From Parasponia andersonii (lineage: Eukaryota > Streptophyta > Magnoliopsida > Rosales > Cannabaceae), in assembly GCA_002914805.1 (NCBI GenBank), contig JXTB01000284.1, forward strand, positions 202,433-266,432: a stretch of DNA of 64,000 nucleotides, written 5' to 3'. A program made the position numbers and the translations under genes. A model generated the notes under the pieces. The model saw only the letters and a program-made list of their open reading frames with translations. It was not told the origin of the DNA and did no database searches. Below are positions 10,833 through 22,344 of this stretch, piece after piece. The first letter of the stretch is position 1. Every line of letters begins with the position of its first letter.

Positions 10833-13800
10833 TCACAAAAGGGATGCCCTGCTGTTTTTCCAGCCGTATGATCTGCGCTTCGCAATAGGAGGTGTAAAAC
10901 TAAGGCCAAACATCTCCTTCAAGGCTTGTCCCTCGTCTACGAATCTGATCAATTTCGCAATAATGGCAGCACTCTCTCTGATATGGTTCATATCCTCTGT
11001 GTTACTCCAAAGGCGGTCAGCCAGCTGCAGCCTCCGGCGTTTTGAGTCCAATGCGATGCCCCACTCCTGGAAGAGTCTCTTCCTCTCTTCTTCTGAAACC
11101 CTTTTCTGCATCAGCTTGCTCAGCACCTCCCTCTCACGACGAAGAGCTTTCATACTGTTTCCAAGAAGCATTTTATGGTAGGTTGAAGTTAGTTTTCATG
11201 TCCATATATTCCAGATTATAAGAGACACAGTTTATTAATTTTCATGGAAAGCAAATTGTAGGCCTATTCAACCTTTTTATAACTTGTCAAAAGAATCTAT
11301 GATAGTTTTTGTTTTCTTTTTTTTTTTTTTCTTCTTCCCCAGTCTCCATTTTCTTTTCATCCCAGCAATACAAATAATCAAATCCTATACGAAACAGAAT
11401 TTACAGCAATTTAATTGTGACCTTAACCCTTTCCTTAACCACAACATATCTTACTCAATTCAAATTCATAGAAAAGTTTTGCACCTTACTGTACAATTTC
11501 TTCCTTTAATAGAACATCAATTCAGCATTTGGTGTCTTTAAAAGACATGGCAGGCAGATAGAAATCATTATGTTTTAAGCTCAATGCAAGGGGAAAGAGC
11601 AAAAGAGTGAAAGAACCTTGAAGCCAGTGTGGGAGTCCGACTATCGACCATAGTCTGATTTCCATGAGAATATGTTTCCTTCAGGAAAGATAGTCTTCTA
11701 AGCTCCACCTCCATGTAAATGGAATCTGACTTATCGCCTCTGAAGAGCAAGAAGAAATAGGTTCTATGGACTAACGACACATAGCACGTTTGCCAAAGTT
11801 CTAGGATCACACTTTGCTGTCTTTCAAACTCTAAAGGCCAATGAGGACTTTCTTCTGCATCCAGAATTGGATCTACTCCAATGTCTTTCACATTCTTTTC
11901 GAACTTCTCAGCTATTGACCCTGTCTCCTGTGCCTAGCACATACATACATACCAAAGCAACAAATGTCAAAGGAAGAAAATTTTATGAGAGCAAAGATAT
12001 CACAGATGTACTCGAGTTAAATGTGCAAAACTGTGAATAATTGATAAGGCATATGCACTTGATGAGCTAATACAAACATATTACCAAGAAGTTCACAAGA
12101 GTGTGCAAGTCGAAGTACATACGAATTTAAAAGATAACAATGTTAAATCAAATTTCTGCAGAACATTGAAAAAAGAAATAACCAACATTGCACAAGGGTT
12201 TGGAAATCTGATATGACAATCTCACCTGACCATTGACAAGTTGCTTCTCAAACTCGAGCTTGGCCATTTCCTTCAGTCCTGCAACAAAAGTATGGAGGCT
12301 AGTGACATCCTCATCTGCGGTGCTAACACCTTGTGCTCTTAGCTCATCCACAGAGGCACTCCCAAGAGAAGATTGAGAATCATTTCTTGACAACCTTATA
12401 GTTTTGGCATCAAAGTTTAAAAGAGGGAACTTCCGTCCGAGACTCTCTGGTCTTCCAGGAAAACCTTTTTCAAACCCATTAGGTGGGGTTCTGTCTGCTT
12501 TATCAGGAGAAGATAAGCCAATCATCAGATCAGCTCTACAACTCCAGCTTCTAGTTAAACTAAAGCTTCTAGAGCTTGGCATATCCATTGCAGTAGTCAC
12601 TTGTAAATCATAGCCATTTTGCCTCAGACCCAATTCTCTATCTCTGTTCACTGAGTTTGACATCACCTCTTGACCAGTTACATCTATATTCAAACCCGAT
12701 GTTCCTTCATTTCCTTCACTTGCTAAGGCAAGAGATTCAGAACTCTTGTGCCTACTTGATTCTTCCATCTCAATGCACTGAACTTCCTTGCAGTAGTCAT
12801 CTGCAGTATCATCTTGACTCTGACTTGAATTAGATTGAACAAACTTCCTCGCAGTTGAAAGTGGTGAAGAGGTACCGTCCGACAGGTAATGGTCATCAGT
12901 GTTATCATGGGGATCCTCAGGACTACTCTCACTGTCTACATCATCATAATGGGGATTTCTGTACCTCTTAACATGATTTGAACTAGGATCAGCCACATTT
13001 GACGAGTCTGACAGTGAAGCTTCATCTTCCCATGTATCCTCCCCTATTTGCAATGTAGGATGATCATCTTTATCCTTAAAGAGAGGAAGAAAACAAGAAT
13101 CGGTATAAGAGTTCTTACAATATGTAATCAAACTTGAATAAAATAAGGCAATAATGTGTACTTGTTTTGGATCTTGATCATTTCCAACCATCTGTAGTAA
13201 ATCCTGTACACGTGACTGTGCTAAATCCCGCTGCTTTGTTAGTTCCCTGATTTCCTTCTCCATCTGCATCACCAAAAGTAAACACAAGGCCATTTTCAGT
13301 AGTAGGAAATAACAAGGCCATCTACACACTAGGGCACACTTGGATGTGCAAAATACAACAGCAGATGCATCAAACACAACATATAGTGCAAAGAAACATA
13401 TTAGGCATATTTAATCAGAGTTCTTCAGCCTACTTATTAGCTCATGCCCAAAACTACATTCTAAAGGGTAAATTATATTTTTCGAGTAGCTGAATGTGAG
13501 TGGCTCATGAACTTGTGAGTTGCAAAGCTCATATAAGCATATTAACACATTTTAGATATATTAGCACGAGATTAGAAAGGAAATCATAACCTTTTCAATC
13601 TGAAGATCCTTCTTTCTAAGTAATGCTACATAATCACAAGCTGAAGAAGCAGGTCCAGGAGTTCTCAATTCACTCTCCAATCTAGCCAGCTCTTTCTGTA
13701 AATGCTTCACCAAGGCCTTGTCAGACATGACTACATTGACTTGTGCTTTTGTAGTCACTTCTTTTGCGCAACAAGCAAACAAAAGAGTATTTCTAGTCTG

Positions 13801-15894
13801 CTCAACATGGGCTCTGGCAGGGCTCAAAGTACAAATGATGGCAGTTCTAGCATTGCCACCCAACGAAGGCTGCAGGATGCGAGTCAGCTTAGAATCTCTA
13901 TAATTGATATGTCCATGTCTTCCCTTACTGCATCAAATAAGATCAGAATATTTATGAAGCTAAGAACTTGTTTAATTACAAAGTCTGTAAATGGAGGTCA
14001 CAATATTTACGGTGAAGGATTTAACCTTAGTTTGCGAATAACAGTCCCCAGAGTTAGTAAACTACGATTGATGTGGCAACCCTCTTTTAATCTTGTTCCA
14101 GCTGATAAAGCCTGAGATGCACGTTCACTTCCCGCCAAATCAACGAAACTCTGCATAAAACCAACAACACACAGAATTTATGTAAAATTATTGATAATCA
14201 AATTTTTGTAATAAATTTGCCTGATAAATAAAATGCTTTCTACAACCACAAAACAAATGATCCAGAAGAAAATAAATTGATCTATACCACACTAGCTGCA
14301 AGGGTAGTTGACTTGTCTTTGCCTAAGAATTCTCGAGCAGAACTTTCGATTCCCTGCAGGAAATAATTTCAAAAAAGCGCCAGTAAATTATCTAAATAAT
14401 TGCATTTGCAGATTGATGTTTTAACTAAAGAGATGGGGTGATAGGCATACCAATCTAATAATTTGATGTGATCTGGAGCTTTTCTCATTCAATGAGGTCT
14501 CTCCGATCTGTCTTTGAGCTGCAATAAGAAACTTAATTACATAACAATAGCTAAACTACAACATAATATGAATAGCAAGGGGTTTGTAAAATGCTTTACT
14601 TTCACAAATAGAAAGAAGCTCCTTTAAATGGCTCCAATCCCTCAGAGTTTCCTCTGTGAGTTTCTCCACAATAGTCCCCCTCTGATGATAAGTAAAAATC
14701 ATTAGAGCCATATGTAACGATATCAAATGAACTGAAAAGGAAAAGTATATATCACACGCACATCAGGATCATCAAGCAGTCTTAGTGGAGTGTTATCCGC
14801 GCTTAGGAGGTCTCTAACAGCTTCATTGTAAATTTCGATTGCTGAGAACTTCACAACAAATGCTCTTTCTTCGTGCTGTAATGATATATTAGAAATAATA
14901 AATTACTCACTAGGTACCAATGCCCCCCAAAAAAAAGGAAGAGAGAGAGAGAGAGAATCTTGCATGGAATATCAAATAAACTAGAATCGCACACACACAC
15001 AGAGACATATATCCAAGAATTAGTGACTTTTCTTACCCTATGTATGTAGTCAAATATTTCTGCTACTGTGTACTCAGTAATACCATTCATGGTATACGTT
15101 TTCCCGCTACTTGTTTGTCCATATGCAAAAATACTCGCTGCAAAAGAAAAAATTTGCGTAAGAATCTTCACATGTCAATCTACAGTATAATTAAGGAATC
15201 AAAAGGAACCAGTGAGGATATCAATATCCGTACTTACAATTGATACCACTGACAACTGAAAGAGCAATTTCTTTTGCTCCTTCTTCATACACCTCCCTCG
15301 TAGAACAGTCACCTCGGAATACTCTGTCTATACACAAAAATACCTATTTATATCAATCTCTCATTATTCTTTTCCCATGACACAAACATTAAGTTGCATT
15401 TATCTAGAATGAAATTTGGGAATTGAGCTAATTAATGTCTGATAAACACGTGCAGCATAAACATGAAAGCCATAGAAATTTGACAAGTCTTAACACTACA
15501 GAACAGATACAAGCTAGACCTCTTATCTTCAATCATAAATATAAAGTAGACCGAGTAGGGTAAAGTGTATGCTGATCCAAAACAATATTAGCTTGATGGC
15601 CCAGTACCAGTACCATTTCAGTTAAACAAGATTTCCAATGGATAGCAAAATGACATAAAAGAACGTTTACATACCAAACGAATAAGCACTTGGAAATGTA
15701 GACCCCTCCCGCAGGGTGTTCCGGTATAAGATGGTGGTGTCATTGATGCATTCCCAGTCTGCCACCTCATTTGATGCAATCTCCTTCTCATTCAAAGGCC
15801 TCAACCTCACCAAAACAAGAATCTTCTCCTCACGACCACTTGCTCCTTGCATCTTCTCCCACTTCATAAGCTCTTCTCCCCCAATTGCCCCCAT
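10833..15894 (-). CDS. Kinesin-7 motor protein, KIN-7E/KIN-7F-like, 13 coding exons, about 930 aa
   Basis: A microtubule motor of the plant kinesin-7 family, closest from memory to Arabidopsis KIN-7E/7F (At2g21300/At4g38950) and related to the cytokinesis kinesins NACK1/HINKEL. Exons (all GT-AG): 15894-15675, 15327-15238, 15137-15037, 14875-14762, 14681-14600, 14518-14451, 14353-14288, 14150-14026, 13927-13591, 13263-13162, 13074-12226, 11933-11617, 11154-10833. The N-terminal motor (about 20-345) shows the P-loop GQTSSGKT (110-117), switch I SSRSH (216-220), switch II DLAGSE (251-256) and [11 protein letters not shown] (298-308). A coiled-coil neck and stalk follow (about 350-435), then a Ser/Asp-rich linker containing [13 protein letters not shown], and from about 750 the conserved C-terminal domain (DUF3490 type) with [19 protein letters not shown] and MFGLSFTPP. 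There are no internal stops, all exon phases join cleanly, and the length is slightly above Arabidopsis. The start is chosen by homology of the MGAI..EEL N-terminus. Confidence 0.95.
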
Positions 15895-17575
15895 TATAGC
15901 AATTTTTCACTAAATGTTTACAAACACCTATTACCAATTTAATCACATTAAGAACTTCTCAAAGAGGAAAAGGAAAAGACAAGCAGACAAGTACTCACAG
16001 TCACTCTTACTTTCCTAAAGTGCAAGATGGTTGAAATGTTAAGGAAAGGTCGTTGAAATTACGAAAATGAATCACAACCTTCACTACCAGATCATCTGCA
16101 AACAGAAACTAATAATTGAAATTAGGCAACCACACCTGAAAAAAGCAAAGCATAAAAGAATGTTCATCTAATTAGAGAGGTCAAATCAGCAACAACAAGC
16201 TAACCATGGCTTTAATCCAACAACCCCACCTTCTTTTTCTCTAAGCTAATCACTTTTGTATATATAACCTCAAGCTAATCATGAATATAATCCAACCACC
16301 ACCAAAAAATATTAAAACTAAAAACGATTTAGGCACGGGTTTAATGGTTTATTGCAATTAATCACTCTCTCACCTTGCTTATTCTTTGAATCCAAGTAAC
16401 ACAACCTAAAATTAAAAACTAAATTTTCCTTTTCAGTTTTTTCGCTTAAACTGTTACCAATATGCAAATGTCAGAACAGAGAAAACTTTCCGTACTGGCT
16501 ACCGACTATGCTTGAAGACGAAGTAAGAGAATGTCATATAATTTTCAGTGGCCAATGCAATTTTGGAGCCTTTCACACAAAAAAGATGGTCCCAACCCAC
16601 CAGACCATCGATCGCTTTCTACTTGACCCCTCTCTTACTTTCTCCCATACACACACAAACACACATAAATTATCTATGCATTTAATCAAAAAAAAAAATG
16701 TAGCAAAGCACATATATACCTTATAAACGTTTTACCTCCAAATTCTTGGTCACTTTCACCAAAACCGTTAAAAAAACTGGATAAATCTGTAAGGAATGTA
16801 GCTCAGCTGATCAATCTACTCAGTTTCTGAAATCCTTTACAGCTTTACTAGCAACCCTTATTTCGTCTTCTTCGGCTCTCCAACGCTGCAACACCATGTA
16901 CCCAAAGCTTTATAAAGATTTATTAGAGTTCACTGTAATAAATACAAATCCCGATTCTCAAGCATTTTAACGTTGATACTAAAAAAACCGATTCCCCAAC
17001 GGCTAATTACTTCAAAAACCCAGATAGATATTATCAGATTAAAGAATAATCCACATTTAAATCTCTCTTTTTCTCTCAGAATTTCACCAATGCACCTCCC
17101 ATTACTACACAATTTACTTACTCTGAAATCAGTAACTGTTACTTCTCCTCCTGCTCCCAAACTTTCCGAGAAAGCCAAAACCCGATTTTCCCAGATGGGA
17201 AAGTGAAAAATTATGAAGAGGGTATCTCACTAATGAGCGAAGCAAGCTAGTTACGAGCTTCAGAGTCAAGAAGAGCCATGAAAATGGCTCCCCCAGACCA
17301 GACGTTGCCTCAAAGCTCCAAATTTTTTGAAGCTTAAGCTCTTTACGCGTCGAATAAAACGAGAAAAACCCAAAAAAAAAAAAAAGAAGAGTGAGAAAGA
17401 AGAAGAAGAAAAACTGAACAAGAATGAGCTCTTGATGCAACAGTGAAAATCGGCAACGTTTCAAAGACCCACGATCTCAAAAACCACCAAAACCCCTCCC
17501 CCTCTCTCTCTCTCTTTCTCTCTCTCCCTCTCTCCCCTCACTCTTTCTCTCTCTAACTCTCTCTAACTCGACGCG
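15895..17575 (-). other. Probable 5' leader of the kinesin gene with a long 5' UTR intron
   Basis: Upstream of the ATG the minus strand carries a typical plant leader: GA/CT-rich runs (17505-17565), no long ORF, and a good donor (A|GTGAGAT) at 17231/17230. An acceptor AG at 15911-15910 lies 15 bases before the ATG. The simplest model is a non-coding first exon from about 17575 to 17231, an intron of about 1.3 kb and a short leader at 15909-15895. This is inferred from composition and splice sites only; other acceptors nearer 16000 are possible. Confidence 0.45.
16995..17005 (+). promoter_or_regulatory. MSA (mitosis-specific activator) motif, perfect match
   Basis: CCCAACGGCTA fits the plant MSA consensus YCYAACGGYYA at every position. 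MSA sites bind three-repeat MYB factors that drive G2/M genes. Here it would sit in the proposed 5' UTR intron of the kinesin gene. Confidence 0.5.
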
Positions 17576-17711
17576 GAAATGGACCAAAAAGGTCCTGCAA
17601 ATCTGGCTGTAGCGTCAACGTCGTTGAAGTTTCTAAGCTCCGGGACTACTGTGGAGATGACGAAACTACCATTTTGCCCCTGCTTTCTGTTACTTAACCA
17701 GGGAAGCCTGT

Positions 17712-17776
17712 CACGTGGAAAAGGGCAAAAACAATAATCACTAAGGGTGGAGCTTGAGATTGGATTTGGCCACGTG
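17712..17776. promoter_or_regulatory. Two G-box cores (CACGTG) upstream of the kinesin leader
   Basis: CACGTG occurs at 17712-17717 and 17771-17776, in contexts TCACGTGG and CCACGTGG. The core is palindromic and is bound by bZIP and bHLH factors. Both lie 140-200 bases upstream of the presumed leader start. Function is inferred from position only. Confidence 0.4.
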
Positions 17777-17820
17777 GCACATGGGAGTACTGAGGTTTCT
17801 GTCGTTAAGTTCGAGAATTT

Positions 17821-17831
17821 TAACCGTTGGA
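17821..17831 (-). promoter_or_regulatory. MSA motif, perfect match, in the kinesin promoter
   Basis: On the minus strand the bases read TCCAACGGTTA, a full match to YCYAACGGYYA, in the same orientation as the kinesin gene and about 250 bases upstream of the presumed leader start. Confidence 0.6.
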
Positions 17832-17879
17832 TCAGATTGGATGGCCGAACGATCAACAATTGCTTGAGATAGATGATGA

Positions 17880-17890
17880 TCCAACGGTGG
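17880..17890 (+). promoter_or_regulatory. MSA-like motif, near match
   Basis: TCCAACGGTGG keeps the full YCYAACGGY part but not the last two positions. It forms an inverted pair with the perfect site at 17821-17831 (arms GATCCAACGGT), about 50 bases apart. Confidence 0.45.
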
Positions 17891-18957
17891 AGATATAGAG
17901 GTCTTCGAGGTCAACTGCCGAATTTTACCATGGACCGCGGTCCGAGTAATCAATTTCATAAGTGTTCTTTATTTATTTTATTTTCTTCTTAATGATATAA
18001 TAAATATCATGTGGTATTTAAGGGAAAAGATATGTAAATCATGTGAAAAAAGCAATAAAAAATGTGTTACGTTGGCAGTGAAAAAGAAGCAACGAATCTG
18101 TCCCTTGTTCTTTTTCCTAACGCGGATTAGTATATTTAATACAAGATTATTAATATTCTGTACCTTATGTTTTTTTTCATTTTCTAATGAATTCATTGGC
18201 GGGTTTTTTTTTAAGATTCATTTATGGCAGTTGGATGTTTATCTTGTTTCGAATTGGAAATTGTTATCTTTGATATCAATTGTTACCACATCACATATAC
18301 AATTAAGATTTTTAATACAAATGCTAGAGTACTTGGTACTTAGCATATATAGATAGGTAATCATATAGAAGAAAATGTTCCTGACTCTTAATTTTGTTTT
18401 GACTTTTTGTGTTTACCCTTAATTTAATTTTATTTTTTGAACTGCCCATTTTTAAGGGTGCTTTTCTTACTTCTTCAAGTAAGGGAAGGACAAGAGTACA
18501 TCAAACTACAAGGTATAATCTTAAGCCTATCTTAAATGTTACTCTTATCACTAGGGTTGAACAAGGTTATTTTGATAATTAATTTTTGGAAAAGGGTCAT
18601 CTAATTGCTAACATAAAAAAAATCTGTTATTTTTTGTTATGAAAATAATCTTTAGAAAACTGAAAAATTTTATCAATTTTCAAAATACAAATATAAATTT
18701 TGTTATCCTCTTATCATAATTGGTGTTTGTCTTTAAAATCTCGTTTTAATTTTAGCCATTCAAAAGGCTCATCTAAAATTAGTTTTTGATCTTTATTATC
18801 TTCATATTCAAATAGAGACATTTATTATCTTCATATTCAAATAGAGACATTTAAGCAGGTGGGAGAAAAAAAAATCAAAATGATGTCTAGTAAGGATCAA
18901 ATTTAGAAAATTGCAACAATTTAAGAGGATAGGCATGTTTAAAAATATATAATATAG
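17891..18957. other. Distal kinesin promoter and AT-rich flank
   Basis: AT-rich DNA without a coding sequence. A 29-base unit at 18792-18820 is repeated exactly at 18821-18849. The last five bases (18953-18957, tatag) are the left target duplication of Tat-1. Confidence 0.6.
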
Positions 18958-19795
18958 TGTGGGACCCGTTCCCAAATCATACACCACGTGGATGATTAAG
19001 TGGCAGAACAGATCACAAACAGGGCCCACCGTCCGACATGTGTCGAGAGTAACTAGCTAAAGGCCACACGAGTCACACGTGGTACCACATAAGCCATTGG
19101 GCTGTCCAAGGTTAGGGCTGAGCCCATCCCAGACCCTGGATGGACTCAGCCTAGTCCGATTCTTACCTCGATAGCTGGGGGTCGGAAGCCCCAAGGGTCT
19201 TCCACCAGAGTACAGTGGAAAACAACTCACAGCTCCAGACCCAGACAGAGCATTTAATGCGATCTTGAATAGGCATGCGCAGGGGGCAAGCTGTCCTGAT
19301 AGAACGGCGATTTATCCAAATCTCGCCCTTAACAGACTCGAGCCATAGGAGACGGCGGAAACTAGGCTACAGCGGTGCAGAGGGGATCATGGTAATCTCG
19401 GCCTGTGACCTTTAGAGAAAGTCTTGAGAAAAAAGATACTCGGTCCTGAGATTGAGAACCAAAAGGTTCACAATTTCAGGACTATATATATATGAGCCAT
19501 GCGTCCCCAAAGAGGAGGCATGTACGCATACAAAAGGAAATTTTTAAAAATTTACGAGCAAGAAACAAAAGATATACTCATATAGGTACAGAGAAAAACT
19601 GAATCTTTGCTACTCAATCTCAGGAGTAAATATCTGACTTAAGCATCGGAGAGTCTTTGCAGGTGGCCATCCCCGCCTCTCCGACCCTGCACGAAGCCGG
19701 GAGTATTTTGGGATAGCAAGGATACGGAGACAGTTGGAAGGTGTAACATCAGCAATTCAGCGACACGTGAATAGCTGGTGGAAACTGCTCCAACA
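18958..19795 (+). repeat. Tat-1 5' LTR (838 bp)
   Basis: Starts TGTGGGACCC and ends ...GCTCCAACA. It pairs along its whole length with 30517-31353. A TATA-like 'ctatatatatatga' lies near 19483-19496, followed by the probable R/U5 region. Confidence 0.95.
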
Positions 19796-19816
19796 GTTTG
19801 GCGCCGTCTGTGGGAA
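19796..19816 (+). promoter_or_regulatory. Tat-1 primer-binding site region
   Basis: Directly after the LTR the sequence is GTTTGGCGCCGTCTGTGGG. A TGGCGCCG core next to the 5' LTR is usual in plant Tat and Athila elements and pairs with a tRNA 3' end. I did not determine which tRNA. Tat-2 has TGGCACCATCTGTGGG at the matching place. Confidence 0.65.
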
Positions 19817-19901
19817 AACATTTCTTCTTTGAGTGCGAGAGGAAGAGTCGGAGTCTCACGATCGCATTCTCCCTGAACAAGAAGCCATATAGCATTGGAA
19901 G

Positions 19902-21543
19902 ATGGCACCTTCAAGAATGACAACCAGAAGCACACGTCCTGACGCTGGCGGGAATCCACCCGATGCCGAAGGAAGCTCTCGGGGAGCATAACCTGGACTG
20001 GAGCAAAAGCTGGACTAGATGCTCGCCGCACTGGCAGAAGTAAGCCGGAAAGCAGAGATTGCCTACGAGGCCGTCATGGGTTTAAAAGAAGAAGTCACAG
20101 AGGTGCGCAGGGATAACGTCCACCTCGAGGGGTGCTGGCAAGCGAAGCCAGGAGCGAGCGAAGGGAAGATTTCGACACAGAAGTTCAACAAGAGACCAAG
20201 AGCCAACCGCCGAGGAAAATGCCCGCCCCATCCCGATCACGGATACAGGGAGAGCAACAAAGTCAAATAAGGTCGTTCCGAGTCGGAGCGGTGGTAGCCA
20301 AAAGACACCAAGAAAGCCTTGAAGGTGTGCTTCCCAACTAGAAGTAAGAAATGATGGCAGAGCTAAGTAAGAGGCTTGGGGCCCATCACAGCTAGACCCC
20401 CGATGACCTGGCTGAGCAAACTGTGCGAGGGATCGGCCGAACGGCCTTTGCTGATTGGATCCAGATGGAACCAAAGCCGAGAGACTTCACTACTCCAACC
20501 TTCAGGCCGTTCAAGGGGAAAACCGACCCCCTCGATCACATATATCATTTTTAGCAGAAGATGGCCTTGGAAACCAGGGATAAAGCTGTAACTTGCAAGG
20601 TCTTCTCCACAACCTTGGCAGGACCGACCCTATTATGGTTCAGACAGCTCCCAGAGAAATCCATAAACGGGTTCGAAGATTTCTGCAAACTTTTCTTGAA
20701 GCAGTACGCGGATGCCCGGAAGCAGCAGAAAATCATGCAAGACCTTGACCGGCTGGAACAAACCGTAAACAAATCTCCGAAAGAATACCTGATGCGTTTC
20801 CTGGAGGTGATGTCCCTAGTGCACAACGTCGATTCAGTCCAAGCCGTGAGCTCGTTCATTAGGGGTCTGCAGCTAGGATCGATGCTGTCGAACCACCTGC
20901 TCTTGAACCTTCTGTACGATATGGCAGATGTCCAGGCCAAGTCAGAAGGGGTACTCAGGGTATTGGAAAGCCGCCAGAAAACACCCAAGGCATCCGCCGC
21001 GATAATAATAACGTCGGCACAAGCCCCATCCCTGCAAGCGGTAAAGAGGCCCGCACCAGACCGAGGGCTGATTCTGAAACAGGAAGCCCCCATCCAGGGC
21101 GGTCAAGAAGGCAGCAGGATGAGGAAGGTGTCTCGTGACCCAATGTTGAAGTACGAGCTCAATACGCCGATCGTTGTGATCTACCTCTAAAACAAGGACA
21201 GGGGGATTTCAAAGACTTGCCCAAATCCGACTTTCCTAAGCACATGGAAAATAGGAGTAGGTACTACCAATTTCACAAAGATCACAGACACGACACCATC
21301 AACTACCGCTACCTCTATGCGTAGGTCATAGTGGCGATTCATGCCGGCAAATTGAAGCAGTACGTAAAGACTGGCGGAATCCAGCCGCAGGAAGACACCA
21401 CTAGGCCCGAAAAAGACAAGCAGAACCAGGCATCCGGGTCAGGAGACCAGGCCCTGAGGATAGTGCCGACCATCATGGGCAGACCCGAGCAGTCCTAGGG
21501 TCAGAAAGAGAAGGAAAAATGCCTAAGAAAAACCGAGGAGAGG
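19902..21543 (+). pseudogene. Tat-1 gag (capsid) remnant
   Basis: Gag encodes the structural protein of the retrotransposon particle. The ATG at 19902 opens MAPSRMTTRS (Tat-2 has MTPSRMTTRS at 46769). An in-frame TAA lies near 19988 and a frameshift near 20138. The retrotransposon gag core is intact at 20561-21190 (TLLWFRQLPEKSINGFEDFCKLFLKQ, then a Lys/Gln-rich tail). Stops at 20341, 20393, about 20553 and 21188 interrupt it; most read TAG or TAA where CAG would be expected. The C-terminal zinc-knuckle-like segment (YYQFHKDHRHDTINY, about 21262) has Tyr where Tat-2 keeps Cys, so the finger is lost. Confidence 0.85.
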
Positions 21544-22344
21544 GTGAAGCGCCTAAGGGAGATGGGTCATTCTGTTAACCATTTGAGAGTGGGTGAAAGA
21601 TGTGCCTCCACCGCCCCCATTGCCTTTACCCAGCAAGATTTGACCACAGTACGCCTGCCACACGATGATCCCCTGGTGATTAAGTTACAGATCGACTCTG
21701 CGTTGGTCGGAAGGGTCCTGATCGACGGTGGAAGCAGCGTCGATATCTTGTTCCTCAGCACGTTCGAGAACATGGGCCTGAATCGGAACGTGCTCAGACC
21801 GACCTATCAGCCGCTGTTCGCTTTCGATAGTACCAAAGTCTTCCCCTTGGACGTTGTGACCTTGAAGGTCTGTGCAGCAGAGAGATGCTTGGATGTGGAT
21901 TTCATCGTTATCGATCGCTCGTCCTTCTTCAATGTCATCATGGGAAGAGGATGGATCCACACCATGCATGGAGTCACCTTCACCCTCCACCAGATCTTAA
22001 GATGTCAATCAAAAGATGGTACCTATATGATAGACATCAAAGGAGACCAGGCCTTCGCGAGAAAATGTTTTTCAGTAGCCCTGAAGAGACCCGGTGCGAG
22101 TACGAACTCCCCGACGGGAGACGAATAGCAATCAAAGGACCGCCTGCCAGCATACATAAGACAGATCAAGGAGGAGTCTGACGGACCAGAGTCTACGATT
22201 GAGGAGTTGGTGGCGGTCCCTTTGAAAGAGGCAGAGCCGACGAAGGTAACATTAGTCGGGTCCCTGTTGCCCGAAGAGGAAAAGAACGAGCTGTTGGGAT
22301 TCATAAGGCGGAACCAAGACGTCTTCGCTTAGTCCCATGACGAC
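21544..22344 (+). pseudogene. Tat-1 aspartic protease and linker
   Basis: A retropepsin-type protease that would cut the polyprotein. The active-site block is VLIDGGSSVDILFLS (about 21715-21760), with the DGG form usual in Tat elements in place of DTG/DSG. The hydrophobic VIMGRGWIHTMHG block follows. It is one ORF to the stop at 22126, then a linker (IEELVAVPLKEAEP) toward RT with a TAG at 22330-22332 where Tat-2 has TGG (FAWSHDD). Confidence 0.85.

Noticed and set aside
11284..11541. Plus-strand ORF starting with a Phe run
   Set aside because: It lies in intron 12 of the kinesin gene; poly-T translation only.
13702..14115. Plus-strand ORF of 137 codons
   Set aside because: It is the complement of kinesin exons 8 and 9 and the intron between them.
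16930..17464. ORFs around the kinesin leader
   Set aside because: Low-complexity translations of a probable non-coding leader and intron; not in frame with the kinesin start and without conserved sequence.
19639..20031. Minus-strand ORF over the Tat-1 LTR end and gag start
   Set aside because: It crosses the LTR and primer site; a diverged copy appears over the 3' LTR, so it follows the repeat and not a gene.
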